Below, in pieces: positions 1-10,302 of a stretch of DNA of 52,124 nt; the stretch's first letter is position 1, and every line of letters begins with the position of its first letter. The stretch covers positions 695,947 through 748,070 of the forward strand of contig BFEA01000657.1 of the NCBI GenBank assembly GCA_003427395.1. The letters are read 5' to 3'. Under the pieces are notes generated by a model. It worked only from the letters and a program-made list of their open reading frames with translations. It did no database searches and was not told the DNA's origin. The translations under genes and the position numbers were made by a program. This DNA is from Chara braunii (Eukaryota > Streptophyta > Charophyceae > Charales > Characeae).

Positions 1-427
1 CCAGAGGTATGGACCTGTGTACCGCACTCTGTCCCACTCTAGGGCAGTAAGAAGCGACTGCCACCAGAGGTATGGACCTGTGTACCACCCACTGTGCACA
101 GAGTGCAGAAGAGGGTGTGTGGTCTTCAACGGCGCATGGCAGTTGTCCAGCGTCGAGAGATTAACCCTCAAGGCGCGTGTCAGCCGACACTTGAGTGTCG
201 AATGCGACCCTCGAGATTAACAAGGACCGCGTGAGTATGGGTACTACATAGTACGCCATCACTGCGACCGCTTGCGTACGCTGGCATTGCGAGTCGACCT
301 GAGTTAGCCCTGCGTCCGCGCGGTTTTATAACGAGATTCCACTAGCACTGCATTGTCCATTCAGTCCTTTTTATCACATTGCGGATCCTTGGTTATATAT
401 GTACATCGCCCAACTGGGCATGAAACA
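1..427 (+). repeat. Probable 3' part of a 5' LTR, truncated by the window edge
   Basis: No gene is visible. The stretch ends in GAAACA and is followed by GTTGGTATCGGA, the same junction (LTR end in ACA, then PBS) seen at 46374. That makes the right-hand part of a 5' LTR the best reading. A 23-bp direct repeat (CCAGAGGTATGGACCTGTGT plus ACC) lies at 1-23 and 64-86. The small open frames here are neither long nor recognisable. No partner LTR lies within the window, so this call rests on the junction alone. Confidence 0.4.
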
Positions 428-429
428 GT

Positions 430-439
430 TGGTATCGGA
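430..439 (+). other. Primer-binding site, initiator-Met tRNA type
   Basis: TGGTATCGGA follows two bases after the putative LTR end. It matches the usual plant initiator-Met PBS (TGGTATCAGAGC) except for G in place of A at position 8, a variant shared by every PBS in this window. The internal region of this element is lost; AT-rich sequence and then E1 follow. Confidence 0.45.
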
Positions 440-635
440 CCACCGCACGTGAATCAGGACAACCTCATCTGACACGTGTGCGGGGACTAAGTAGCAGATT
501 AGTCTTGATTGATTGAATAGAGCACACTAGTTAGCCCCCAAAATCACAATTTTGACCTCACTGTCGGAAATCGATTTTTTTTTCTGTTCTTGGATTTTGT
601 TTTCCCGCTATTTCTGTTGTGGAAAATCGCATTAG
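440..635. other. Spacer before E1, no gene
   Basis: About 200 bp without a credible reading frame. The second half is T-rich, with a poly-T run near 575. It ends in TTAG directly before the E1 LTR; the bases after the E1 3' LTR are ATAG, so this could be a 4-bp target duplication with one mismatch. The AT-rich sequence resembles the spacer at 9128-9353, suggesting E1 and E2 landed in one AT-rich tract. Confidence 0.4.
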
Positions 636-1514
636 TGTGAGGCCACTGCCTCTATGAGCCCAGCCGGCCCCTTTTGATAGCCTGTCGACCGCCCTAAGTG
701 AAGGCTGGCTCGACGAGGCCCTTCAGGGCCTTATTTCGGCCTCTGCGTAACTATGGAAATTCAGGCAGTTGCACAACGCCAGTTGGTTGAGAGAATCCAG
801 GCCCTGGGCCACTTGTGTGAATGAATGGAAAGCAGGCCCTGGGCTGGATACGGGTACTGGGCCAAACACATGCAAAGGCAGTTGGGTGTGTGCAACCACC
901 TCAGGCCCGAGGCCTGTTCTAGATCGTGTTGGGCTTCAGGCTACCAGGGCCTACTGGAAGCTTCCGAGGACTGGATGCAGGCAGGCCACTTCAATATAGC
1001 AAAGGGCTTGCCTCCACATTCCTACTTGGGGTGCTGGCTGCATGTTGCGCTATTTGCTGGCTGGCGCCTACGCGCTCACGGGCGAGCAGGGAAGGAGCAA
1101 GCAGCCATAGCCGAGCTGCGCTGCTGTAAGCTGGGTGTGGCGCAGGGTGGTCCTTGGGTGCAAGTGGCATCTGTGTGTTGGAGAAAGAGGTTGTGAGTAA
1201 TGCGAGAGACATACCTGGTGCTGGAAGCGTGCGACATTGGTCACTGTATGCTCGTACTTCGGGAGAGTTGTTGTCGTCAACTTCGGCATTGTAGTATAGG
1301 CTAGATAGGATCTGCCACATGTTGTCAACTCTGGTTCTTAGTTGATGATGATGATTGGACTATTTCAGCATTGTCAATTCTGAACTCTTGGTGTGTTCTT
1401 ATTTGGTGAAACTCGTGATGCAATTCTGTTGTTGGTTCGAGGTCACGACTATCAGGACTCATATGTATGATGCTGTTTGATTGCTGAAGTTCGCTATTGC
1501 TCATCTTCCTTGCA
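636..1514 (+). repeat. E1 5' LTR
   Basis: Begins TGTGAGGCCACTGCC and ends CTTCCTTGCA, giving TG...CA ends. It pairs with 8208-9127; both share the opening segment, the CCGCCCTAAGTGAAGG motif, the CGCCAGTTGGTTGA motif and the GCAGCCATAGCC motif (about 1101). A PBS follows at once. The 5' copy lacks a short GC-rich segment near its end that the 3' copy has. Confidence 0.88.
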
Positions 1515-1517
1515 ATT

Positions 1518-1529
1518 TGGTATCGGAGT
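1518..1529 (+). other. E1 primer-binding site
   Basis: TGGTATCGGAGT begins three bases after the LTR end and would pair with the 3' end of an initiator-Met tRNA. The G at position 8 is shared with the other elements of the window. Confidence 0.7.
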
Positions 1530-2772
1530 TGTGGTACGATTGTGCTCATCTGGCGCTTGTCTCATGCCTAATGTGGTACATACATGCAGTCTGCTTGGTG
1601 AGTTGGATCGTAAGTGGTGTGTAGTGAGGAGGGCGGAGACGAGTGAGTGGCGACCCAGGAGGTGGAGGGGATCGCTAAGAAGGCTACGAGATGTGTAATG
1701 TGGTCTGGACTATGTGATGAGAACTATCTAGTGTGCGATTGGTGCTGAGGTGGAACGGCGTGCAATGCTGGTTGTGCCGAAGCAATGACTGGTCATCACA
1801 ATCGGCATCTGGTCATCTGGTGAGATTATCTTTGTGGTGGGGGGCAACTATTTGAGGTACGTTGCTCTTAACCTTATCTACCCTCTTCGACACTTCTTAC
1901 CGTGAGGTTGTGTTCCTTCTTGAGAGTCCTCTCATTGTGAGATGTCAAGTGCGGTCAACCTTGAGGGTCGGCAATGTCCACGTGGAGCATCTGGGAGAAG
2001 ATGGGCGGAGCGTTCTGAAGGGCCCTGGACGAAGCACTGGGTCACGGTCACCATGCCAACCCACCGGGAGTAGAGCACGCATGCTTTGCTGCTTGTCCTT
2101 TGTTTGGCTTGCTGCGCTGTTAGATGGGTACTGAAGGGCAGGCCAACCCTTAAGGGAGATGAGACCGGGCATCTTTAAAATAAGCACTGGAAGGGGAACC
2201 ATTGGCTGTGATCGTAGTCCGGCTGCAACTTAAAATAATTCCTGGAGTTACTTGGGGGAGGACGTTAAATTGCCTCTGGATCAGCCAATGGTTGTAAGGC
2301 TCGCTGCACGCGAGGATAATCCAGTGCAGGGCTGGCCAGCGCAGCAGCTACTCAGGGCACAGGGGTGGGCCGAACACAGCTTTAGACACGCGACGCTCCC
2401 CAGATTGCTCAGGGACGCTGACGTCAAGTGATACTCAGGGGAACTAAGGGAGGGGTAGATTTCAGGTGACAAGTTCGAGAAAAATTCCATACTGTCCTAT
2501 CCACACAAATGATTCTATTTTTATGTTTTGATTCGTTAGGTGTACAACCATTGACATCTGAGAGACAGCATTAGCTAGAACTGTTTCTTGTTCATGGTGC
2601 TTCTGTTTGCGGACTAGTCAAACTAAAAATAGTTTTATTTGTAGGAATTTGACTTACCTGTTGGGCCCGAATGTAAAGTCTCCGAAATAGCCACGAGTTA
2701 ATTGGTTTGTGCACTACGCTGCGGTAGGCATTTAGAGTGCACTAGTGCAGATTGTGTACAGGGTTGTAGCTT
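1530..2772 (+). other. E1 untranslated leader
   Basis: About 1.2 kb between the PBS and the gag start with no conserved coding frame. It aligns with the E2 leader (10305-11786) and, on the other strand, with the E5 leader. E1 has one copy of a block that is tandemly repeated in E2. Confidence 0.7.
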
Positions 2773-4509
2773 ATGAGCGACGAGGACGACACTGGAGAGG
2801 ACGACCGAAGTATATTGCGATCGGCTAGACTCCCAATTGCCCACTTGGCGTTAGGACCAGAGGGCGACAGATATTTGTTCCGCCAGCTTAGGGAGAGGCA
2901 GAAGCAGCAGAGGAGGGCTAGAGCAGCGGAGGCTAGCAGGGCACTTGTGAGTGAGGCCGCAGCTTCGAAAGCCATGGCCACTTCTGCGCAGCAGACTACT
3001 CAGGCCGGTAGTTAAGGTTCTGTCGGGTCAACGGTCGCGCAGACCGAGAGTCAGTCCGCTGGCGTAATGGCAAGCCAACCACTAGTGTTGACGTTCGATG
3101 AGATCGCCATACAACAAGCAGCATTGCAGGAGGCACAACTACAAAAGGCGTTAGGAGATATAAAAGCGGAGAAAGAGAGAATGATTAGAAGAAGAGCCAG
3201 GATGCAACGGAGATAAGCGGACGTTAGGGAGTTAGAGGAGAGGGACCTGACGCACGTGACTGATGACGTGAGGATCGTACGGTCCGTCCTGCTGAATGTA
3301 GTTGAGATGCAGGACCATCAGACAACCATCCTTCAGGACATCCAGCAAAGTCTGGCCCTGTTGGTTGGGCAAGCGCTGGCAACGTCGCCAATGTTCGGGC
3401 CTGGTGCCTGGCCCGTTGTATAGCCTCCTCCTTTTGTCCCACCGGTGACTGGGGTATCCCCATATGTAGTCCCATCATCGGTTGCGGTCGTTTCCCTGGG
3501 CATGCCGCTATCAAGAGGGATCACAACAGGATCTAGTTTGCAGGTTCCGGTTCAAACAATGTTCACCCAATCTCCGTTGCACGTTCCAGTTACCACGCAG
3601 CCTGCTGTCTCGCAGTCTGTACAGCCGCAGGGTACACAGCCCTAGCAGCTAGCACAACAACCTGTGTCACAGGGTCCACAACTCGGAGTGATGTAGAGAC
3701 CGGGAAAAACACAGTGGGTGCCAAAGACGGCCATCGTTGCCAAAGACGGCCATCGTCGCTCCGAAACCCTTCACAGGGGATAAGAGGGGCAAAGACTTTG
3801 ACACGTGGTTGAGGGCAGTGCCAGTCTATGTCAGGTGTAAACTTACCTTGCAGCACGAAGAAGTGCTTGTGGCTGACTCCTACCTAGAGGGTAGTGCAAC
3901 AAGATGGTTGAGTGGTTTAGTGCAGCTCCAGGGGTATGGTCACGACTTCCACGCTTGGGCGGTCACCCAGAAGGTGAGGCCAACATCAATATGCACGACT
4001 TTCCTTCGTTTAGCCGACAGGCACCTACTACAAACGGGAGGAGGAAGACACTGCCTCCTAACTGGAAGGCGAAAGGGCGCATTATGTTCGTCGATAACGA
4101 TGGTTCAACCATCGAATTAGACGATCACTTCCAGGAAGGAGTAGGTTCAGAGGTTGGCAGCGTAGAAGCTTCAGAGGGTGGAGTAGTCGCTGCCGCAGCT
4201 CAGAAAGGTAAGGCGACCGGTAGACGCCGTGGAGGCTCCCGATCAAGGAGTCAAGTAGACCCCAACGCTCCCCTATGGGAGAAGGCGGGTCTCACAGAGG
4301 ACGTGTAGAGAGATCGGTACACACGGCAGGCTTGCATTCATTGTGGCCAATACGACCATAATCAGTTTAAGTGTCGTAACAAGAAGATGACCGACAAGAT
4401 CCCTCCTACGATGGGGCAGGCGGTAGGATCCTCACATCTCGTTGGTAGCAATGTTGCCAGCACTTCAGGCACTGCTCCGGGAAACACGTCGGGCCGGTAG
4501 GAATAGTAG
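2773..4509 (+). pseudogene. E1 gag (capsid/nucleocapsid), broken
   Basis: Starts at ATG 2773 (MSDEDDTGEDD), matching the E2 and E5 gag starts. The N-terminal part is Arg/Glu-rich (RQLRERQKQQRRARAAEA) and reads as coiled coil. The capsid-like core contains PKPFTGDKRGKDFDTWLRAV and LEGSATRWLSGL. A CCHC zinc knuckle lies at about 4333-4374 (CIHCGQYDHNQFKC). Damage: stops at 3013 and 3214, others further on, a 19-bp tandem duplication at 3719-3756 that shifts the frame, and loss of roughly 250 bp near 3972 compared with E2 13033-13268. Gag would package the element RNA; this copy cannot. Confidence 0.85.
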
Positions 4510-4625
4510 TTGTTCCTAGTAGGGTCGAGGTGGTGGAGACACCCTTACCATCTCGAGAGATGGCCCAAGTTACTGACTCCAGCGTCGTTCCGCAAACACA
4601 TTCAGACCCATCGAGCCTCTGTTCG

Positions 4626-5195
4626 ATGAACGTGTTCGAGTCCTTAGAGGAGCTAGAGGTAGAGTGGTCTAGATCGGACCCGCTAGCTTCTTGAACGACC
4701 CAAGTCAAAGCCCTGAAGGGTGAGATGTTCGTCGGCAAGGTGGTCATTGGCGGCCGCAAGGCCGGGGCCTACTATGACACTTGCTCGACCAGGAACTTCA
4801 TTAGTCGCGCGTGCGTTGAGAGGCTGCGCTTACAGGGGCAAGTGCAGCGTCTTAGTCGACCTGTGGAGTCGACCTGTGCCAACAAACAGCGCATGGTAGT
4901 CAACGACTACCTCTAAGATGTGGAGTGTTGTTTCCCGTACGCGGGAGGGGAATTAAGACATGGCGTCTCGTTCCTAGTGAGCGATGAACTCCCCATGGAC
5001 ATGTTGTTAGGTATGTACTACCTCTCTGTGGCACAACCCCAGTTTGACTGGGACCGAAAAGTGGTCAAACACATTTTGCCAGGTGGAGGGACCGCCAGAT
5101 TACATAAGTTCAAAGCCAGTAGTCTGATTGAGTCCTATGGGTGCATGTGTGCGGCCTCATTCAATAACTTTTATAAGCAAAACCAGGAGGAGGGT
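4626..5195 (+). pseudogene. E1 aspartic protease region
   Basis: Retropepsin-like domain that would cut Gag-Pol. The core reads FVGKVVIGGRKAGAYYDTCS then TRNFISRACVERL. The catalytic loop is D-T-C-S, where retropepsins have D-[ST]-G. E2 has the same C while E5 has DIGS and E6 DIGA. Downstream, [22 protein letters not shown] corresponds to the second hydrophobic-Gly motif of the fold. A stop near 4693 precedes the domain and another at 4915-4917 interrupts it. Confidence 0.8.
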
Positions 5196-6593
5196 ATGTA
5201 TCTAGTTTATGTCTTTGTTGCAGGCGAGCCGGTGAAAATGCCGCCGGAGATAGAGGGAGTAGTTGTCAAGTACCCTGATCTATTTGAAGAGCCGACAGGG
5301 GTTGTAGAGAGGGAGGTCGTCCACGCGATAGAGATTATCCTAGGGTCTAGTATCCCGAAGGTTAGGATCTATCGGATGTCTCCAGGCGAGCTCGATGAGC
5401 TTCGGCGACAACTCAAGGAACTCCTAGAGAAGGGTTGGATCCGGCCGAGTGTCTCTCCTTATGGATCTCCAGTACTATTCGTACCTAAGAAGGAGGGTAC
5501 ACTTAGGGTGTGCATTGATTATAGGGGCCTTAATGCCATCACTGTTAAGAACAGAGAGCCCCTACCGCGCATCGATGATCTTNTAGATAGAGTGCAAGGG
5601 TGTCGGTACTTCAGTAAGATAGATTTGAAGTCCGGGTACCATCAGATTGCAATTCGGCCCGAGGATCAACACAAAACCGCCTTTCAGACCAGGTACTGTC
5701 TGTACGAGTTTGTGGTGATGCCTTTCGGCCTTTGCATTGCTCCTGGCACCTTTCACTACTTTCAGCACGCTATGAATCGGATATTCCTTGACTACTTGGA
5801 TAAGTTTGTCATCGTGTACCTCGATGACATACTTATTTTTAGTAAGACTGTAGAGGAGCACGTTGCACATTTGGACAAAGTCCTCAGTCTCCTGCGGCAG
5901 CGCAAGTTCAAGATCAACGGTGAGAAGTGCGAGTTTGGCCGCACCCGTGTCTTGTACTTGGGTCATGAGATTTCCGTAGAGGGATTAAAGCCCGATAACG
6001 TTAAGGTGGCCAGCATTCGTGACTGGGCGCGTCCTCAGTTTGTGACTGAGATGAGGTCTTTCCTAGGGATGAGCGGCTACTATTGCAACTTTGTGAAGAA
6101 CTATAGCATAGTTTCCACCCCTTTGACTGACCTAACTCGCCTTGACACACCGTGGGAGTGGACAGACAGATGCGAGGCTGCTTTCAGACATATGAAGCAT
6201 GTGTTGACGCACTACCAGGTCTTGAAACTTCCTGATCCTGATAAGCCATTTATAGTCACCACGAATGCCAGCCAATATGGCATTGGCGCCGTGCTTGCGC
6301 AGCAGGAGGGGCCAAAGTTGAGGCCTGTAAAGTACATGTCCAAGAAAATGTCGTCTAAGAAGTTGGCTAAGTCCACCTATGAGAAGGAACTCTATGCGGT
6401 CTACAAGGCTCTGACCCATTAGAGGCACTATCTCCTTGGGAGGTTCTTCATCCTTAGGACTGATCATCAGACCCTGAGATGGATGAGAACTTAGCCGGTA
6501 CTCTCTGACGCTTTCAAGTTGGATCGAAGTCATTGAGCGCAGTATGACTTCGACCCTCGGTATCTGAAAGGGGACTACGACAAGGTTGTTGAT
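5196..6593 (+). pseudogene. E1 reverse transcriptase and RNase H
   Basis: RT copies element RNA to DNA and RNase H removes the template. The frame is open from 4920 to 6422. RT landmarks in order: [37 protein letters not shown] and the catalytic YLDD near 5817-5830, all intact. RNase H follows at about 6240, but its first catalytic Asp is changed (TTNAS instead of TTDAS). Stops at 6421 and 6493 interrupt it before the VDSLSRR motif. One N falls at 5583 in an otherwise conserved codon. Confidence 0.88.
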
Positions 6594-8170
6594 TCCTTGT
6601 CGCGTAGACCTGATTTCTCAGGTGCGCTAATTACTGAGTTCGATCTGACGGACAATGTTACTCAGTCCTTGGTGGAAGCCTATCGCGAGGACCAGTTCAT
6701 GTCTGAGATCATACGCAAACTTCAGGCAAAGGATGAGAAGACTTCTGCCGAGTTTGAGTTGACCAATGGCTTGCTGTCCCTTGAGAAGGCAGGGAACAAA
6801 CGATTGTGTGTTCCTAAGAGCGAGTCTTTGCGTAGTTTATTTTTAGGTGAGTGTCATGATGCCACCAACCATTTTGGGTACAAAAAGACCGCAGCCAATC
6901 TGCTGCAAGCAGTTTTGGTGGCCCACGATGATGCGAGATGCTCAGCTGTACGTGGAGACTTGTCAAGTCTGTCAGAGAGACAAGCCACGTACACAGGCTC
7001 CTCTTGGGCTTTTGAAGCCGCTTCCGATTCCGAAAAGGCCTGGTGAGAGCCTGTCCATGGATTTCATGGATACTTCGATCACCAGCAAGAGGGAATGCGC
7101 TACATCTACGTCATTGTGGATAGGTTTAGTAAGTTTGCTAGATTAGTAGTGATGCCGGCAACAGCTAAAACGGAGTATGTCATTAAGATGTTCAAAGAGA
7201 ATTGGGTTAGAGACTTTAGATTACCTAAGTCCATAGTTAGTGACAGGGATGTCAGATTCACAAGTGAGTTGTGGAAAGCTGCAGCTGCAGAGCAAGGTAC
7301 GCAGCTGCGGATGACATCGGGCAATCATCCTGAGGCAAACGGGAAGGCTGAACAAATGAACCGCGTTGTACAACACCTGCTAAGGCACTACATCAAGCCA
7401 AATCAGGTAGATTGGGATGAGAAACTTGCTCTCATTCCAAGTTTGTACAACAACGCTATGCACAGCGCAACCGGAGTCAGTCCTAACAGCCTGCTACTGA
7501 CCTTCAGACCGCGACTGCCTTTAGACTTTCTACTACCTGACAATCAGCCAATTGCTGCACCTGGGACATTAGAGTTTGCTTACTGATATGAGCAGCTGAT
7601 GCAGCAGGCTGTTGAACAGATGCACAAGGCACAAGCGGCGATTATAGAGTCTGAAAACAAACACCGCCGCCCCTCTACGTTTCAGGTGGGAGAGAGAGTC
7701 TGGGTTAAGTCCTCAGAACTGGGACAGGAGCACGGGATCTCCCGCAAGCTTATGCCACAGTACTTTGGACCGTGGGAAGTATTAGATGTCGTGGGAAATG
7801 AACCGGATGGCCCATCTTATGTTATACGCATCCCCGGAAGCACTTACCGTGTCTTCCACGCCTCCAAGCTTGCGCCTTTCAGGGAAACAGATCAGTTTCC
7901 GTCTCGTCGTTCAATGCTGCCCCCAACCATGGATGGAGAGGTCGACATCGACGATATTGTTGATCACCGCGAGCTGCTAGTTCCATAGACTACAGGCAGG
8001 GGACGTCCTCCGAAACTGAAGCTGCAGTACCGTGTTCGGTTCCGAAATCATACTGATCCGGAGGAGGACCATTGGTTTACCAGAGAAGAACTCGTGCAGA
8101 CCGCGCCACAAGTTGTAGCCCACTATGAGAAAACTATGCAGAAAGGAAACGCCCGATGGTCGAAGACTGA
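6594..8170 (+). pseudogene. E1 integrase with C-terminal chromodomain-like module
   Basis: The zinc-binding H2C2 region spans about 6850-7000 (HDATNHFGYKK, then CQVCQR), split by a one-base frameshift near 6905. The catalytic triad is present across frames: D in SMDFMDT, D in IVSDRDVRF and E in HPEANGKAEQMNR. GPWEVLDVVG and VFHASKLAPF mark the C-terminal domain. After a stop at 7986-7988 comes a tail with QYRVRF, DPEEDHWFTREEL and a VVAHYEK end, resembling a chromodomain fold. The end is placed at the TGA aligned with the E2 pol stop. Confidence 0.85.
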
Positions 8171-8194
8171 GCTTCTCAGAGGACTGTTGAAGCT

Positions 8195-8207
8195 GAGGAG
8201 GAGGGAA
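8195..8207 (+). other. E1 polypurine tract
   Basis: GAGGAGGAGGGAA immediately abuts the TG of the 3' LTR, where plus-strand synthesis is primed. E2 and E4 have nearly the same tract at the same place. Confidence 0.8.
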
Positions 8208-9127
8208 TGCGAGGCCACTGCCTCTATGAGCCCATTCGGCCCCTTTTGATAGCCTGTCGGCCGCCCTAAGTGAAGGCTGGCTCGATGAGGCCCCTCAGGG
8301 CCTTATTTCGGCCTCTGCGCAACTATGGAAATTCAGGCAGTTGCGCAGCGCCAGTTGGTTGAGAAAATCCAGGCCCTGGGCCGCCTGTGTGAATGAATGG
8401 AAAGCAGGCCCTGGGCTGGATACGGGTACTGGGCCAAACACGTGCAAAGGCAGTTGGGTGTGTGCAACCACCTCAGGCCCCAGGCCTGTTCTAGATCGTG
8501 CTGGGCCGCAGGCTACCGGGGCCTACTGGAAGCTTCTTGGGACTGGATGCAGGCAGGCCACTTCAATATAGCAAAGGGCCTCCCTCCGCATTCCTCATTG
8601 GGGTGCTGGCTGCATGCTGCGCAAGCGCTGATGCGCTATTTGCTGGCTGGCGCCTACGCGCTCACGGGCGAGCAGGGAAGGAGCAGGCAGCCATAGCCGA
8701 GCTGCGCTGCTGTAAGCTGGGTGTGGCGCAGGGTGGTCCTTGGGTGCAAGTGGCATCTGTGTGTTGGGGAATGAGGTTGTGAGTAAGGCGAGAGACATAC
8801 CTGGTGTTGGAAGCGTGCGACGATGGTCGCTGTATGCTCGTACTTTGGGAGAGCTGTTGTCGTCAACTTCGGCATTGTAGTATAGTCTAGGTAGGATCTG
8901 CCACATGTAGTCTGGGCGCCGAGCGCCAGATAGGATATCAACTCTGGTTCTTCGTTGATGATGATGATGGGACTATTTCAGCATTGTCAATTCTGAACTC
9001 TTGGTGTGTTCTTATTTGGTGAAACTCATGATGCAATTCTGCTGTTGGCTCGAGGTCACGACTATCTGGACTCATATGTGTGATGCTGTTTGATTGCTGA
9101 AGGTCGCTATTGCTCATCTTCCTTGCA
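8208..9127 (+). repeat. E1 3' LTR
   Basis: Begins TGCGAGGCCACTGCC and ends CTTCCTTGCA. It carries the same internal motifs as the 5' copy, including GCAGCCATAGCC near 8687, and is slightly longer than the 5' LTR. The following bases (ATAGC) are unrelated to the PBS, confirming the outer edge. Confidence 0.88.
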
Positions 9128-9349
9128 ATAGCGCAACACCTGAAATTTCCGTTTTCGTTTTTCTTCTGAAAATTCGAAATTTCGTCGTTGGAAATCCGGA
9201 ATGTCTTTTTTTTAGAAGATTTCAATATCCTTTTGCAATTTCCCGTTATTTGGAAATCCGGAATATTTTTTTTATTATTTCCGAAATTGGCTTTTTTTTT
9301 TAAATGGTATGGGAAATCCCTCTTGCAGTTACCATTTTCCAAAGTGCGC
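9128..9349. other. AT-rich spacer between E1 and E2
   Basis: No gene. T-rich sequence with a twice-repeated GGAAATCCGGAAT segment (near 9200 and 9255). Together with 440-635 and 18364-18598 it probably represents the older sequence into which E1 and E2 inserted. Confidence 0.5.
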
Positions 9350-9353
9350 GTAC
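9350..9353. repeat. E2 target-site duplication, left (GTAC)
   Basis: GTAC immediately precedes the E2 5' LTR and is repeated at 18360-18363 immediately after the 3' LTR. Confidence 0.75.
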
Positions 9354-10287
9354 TGTGAGGACACAGCCTCGATGAGCCCCTTTCAGGCCCTGTCAAGCAG
9401 CACGTCGGCCGCCGTAAGTGAAGGCAGGCTCGACGAGGACCTGAGGGCCCCTATTTCGACCACCACAGAACTAAGGAAATTCAGGCAGTTGCGCAGCGCC
9501 AGTTGGTTGAAAGAACCTAGGCCCTGGGCCGCCTGTTTGCATGTATCAAAGGCAGGCCCTGGGCTGGATACGGGATGTGGGCCAAACACAGGCTGAAGGC
9601 AGTTGGGCGCAAGCAACCACCTCAGGCCCTGGGCCTGATTTGTTTCAGACTGGGCCTCAGCCTACCGGGGCCTACGGGAAGCCTCTTGGGAAAGGCCCAG
9701 CGCAGCTTGGGACAGAATGCAGGGAGGCCACTGTCATATAGCAAAGGGCCTGCCTCCGCATTGGACATTCGGGTGTTGGCTGCATGCTGCGTGAGCGCTG
9801 GCACAAGCGCTGCTGCGCTGAAGCTGGCCAGCGCTCACGCGCTCACGGGCTAGCTGAGCTGCGCTGCTGGGAGCTGGGTGTGGCGCAGGGTGGTCCTTGG
9901 ATGCATGTGGCATCTGTGTGTTGGGGAACGAGGTTGTGAGTGATGCGAGAGACATACCTGGTGCTGGAAGCGTGCGGCATTGGCCGCTATCCGCTCGTAC
10001 TTCGGGGGAGTTGTTGTCGTCATCTTCGGCATTGTAGTCTAGGCTAGATAGGATCTGCCATCTGTAGTCAGGGCGCCGAGCACCAGATAGGATATCAACA
10101 TTGGTTCTTCGTTGATGATGATGATGATGAGACTATTCCAGCATTGTCAATTATGAGCTTTTGGTGTACTTTTATTTGGTGAAACTCGTGATGCAATTCT
10201 GCTATTGGTTCGAGGTCACGACTATCTGGTCTTATGTGTATGATGTTGTTTGATTGCTGAAGTTCGCTATTGCTCATCTTCCTTGCA
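9354..10287 (+). repeat. E2 5' LTR
   Basis: TGTGAGGACACAGCCTCGAT start and CTTCCTTGCA end. Pairs with 17418-18359. The CCATAGC segment present in the 3' copy is missing here (region near 9850). Confidence 0.9.
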
Positions 10288-10290
10288 ATT

Positions 10291-10302
10291 TGGTATCGGA
10301 GC
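10291..10302 (+). other. E2 primer-binding site
   Basis: TGGTATCGGAGC, three bases after the LTR end. Initiator-Met tRNA type with the shared G variant. Confidence 0.75.

Larger units (their letters stand above)
636..9127 (+). mobile_element. E1: Ty3/gypsy LTR retrotransposon, two LTRs, degenerate
   Basis: Near-complete element in the order 5' LTR, PBS, long leader, gag, protease, RT, RNase H, integrase with chromodomain-like tail, PPT, 3' LTR. RT before integrase is the Ty3/gypsy order. The LTRs are recognisably paired but differ by substitutions and indels, so it is not a recent insertion. The coding region has several stops, frameshifts and one large gag deletion relative to E2. It could not move on its own proteins. 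No perfect target duplication is seen (TTAG left, ATAG right). Confidence 0.9.

Noticed and set aside
991-1320. Minus-strand open frames of about 100 codons inside LTRs (for example 991-1320, 8595-8906, 17726-18055)
   Set aside because: They recur only because the LTRs are repeated and GC-rich; no conserved domain, and indels between copies do not respect the frame.
1515-1535. TGGTATCGGAGC sites as tRNA gene ends
   Set aside because: No cloverleaf precedes or follows; position right after LTR ends marks them as primer-binding sites.
5562-5966. Long antisense frames opposite RT (5562-5966, 18733-19383, 19436-19831)
   Set aside because: Shadows of the RT codon pattern on the opposite strand, found at the same place in different elements.
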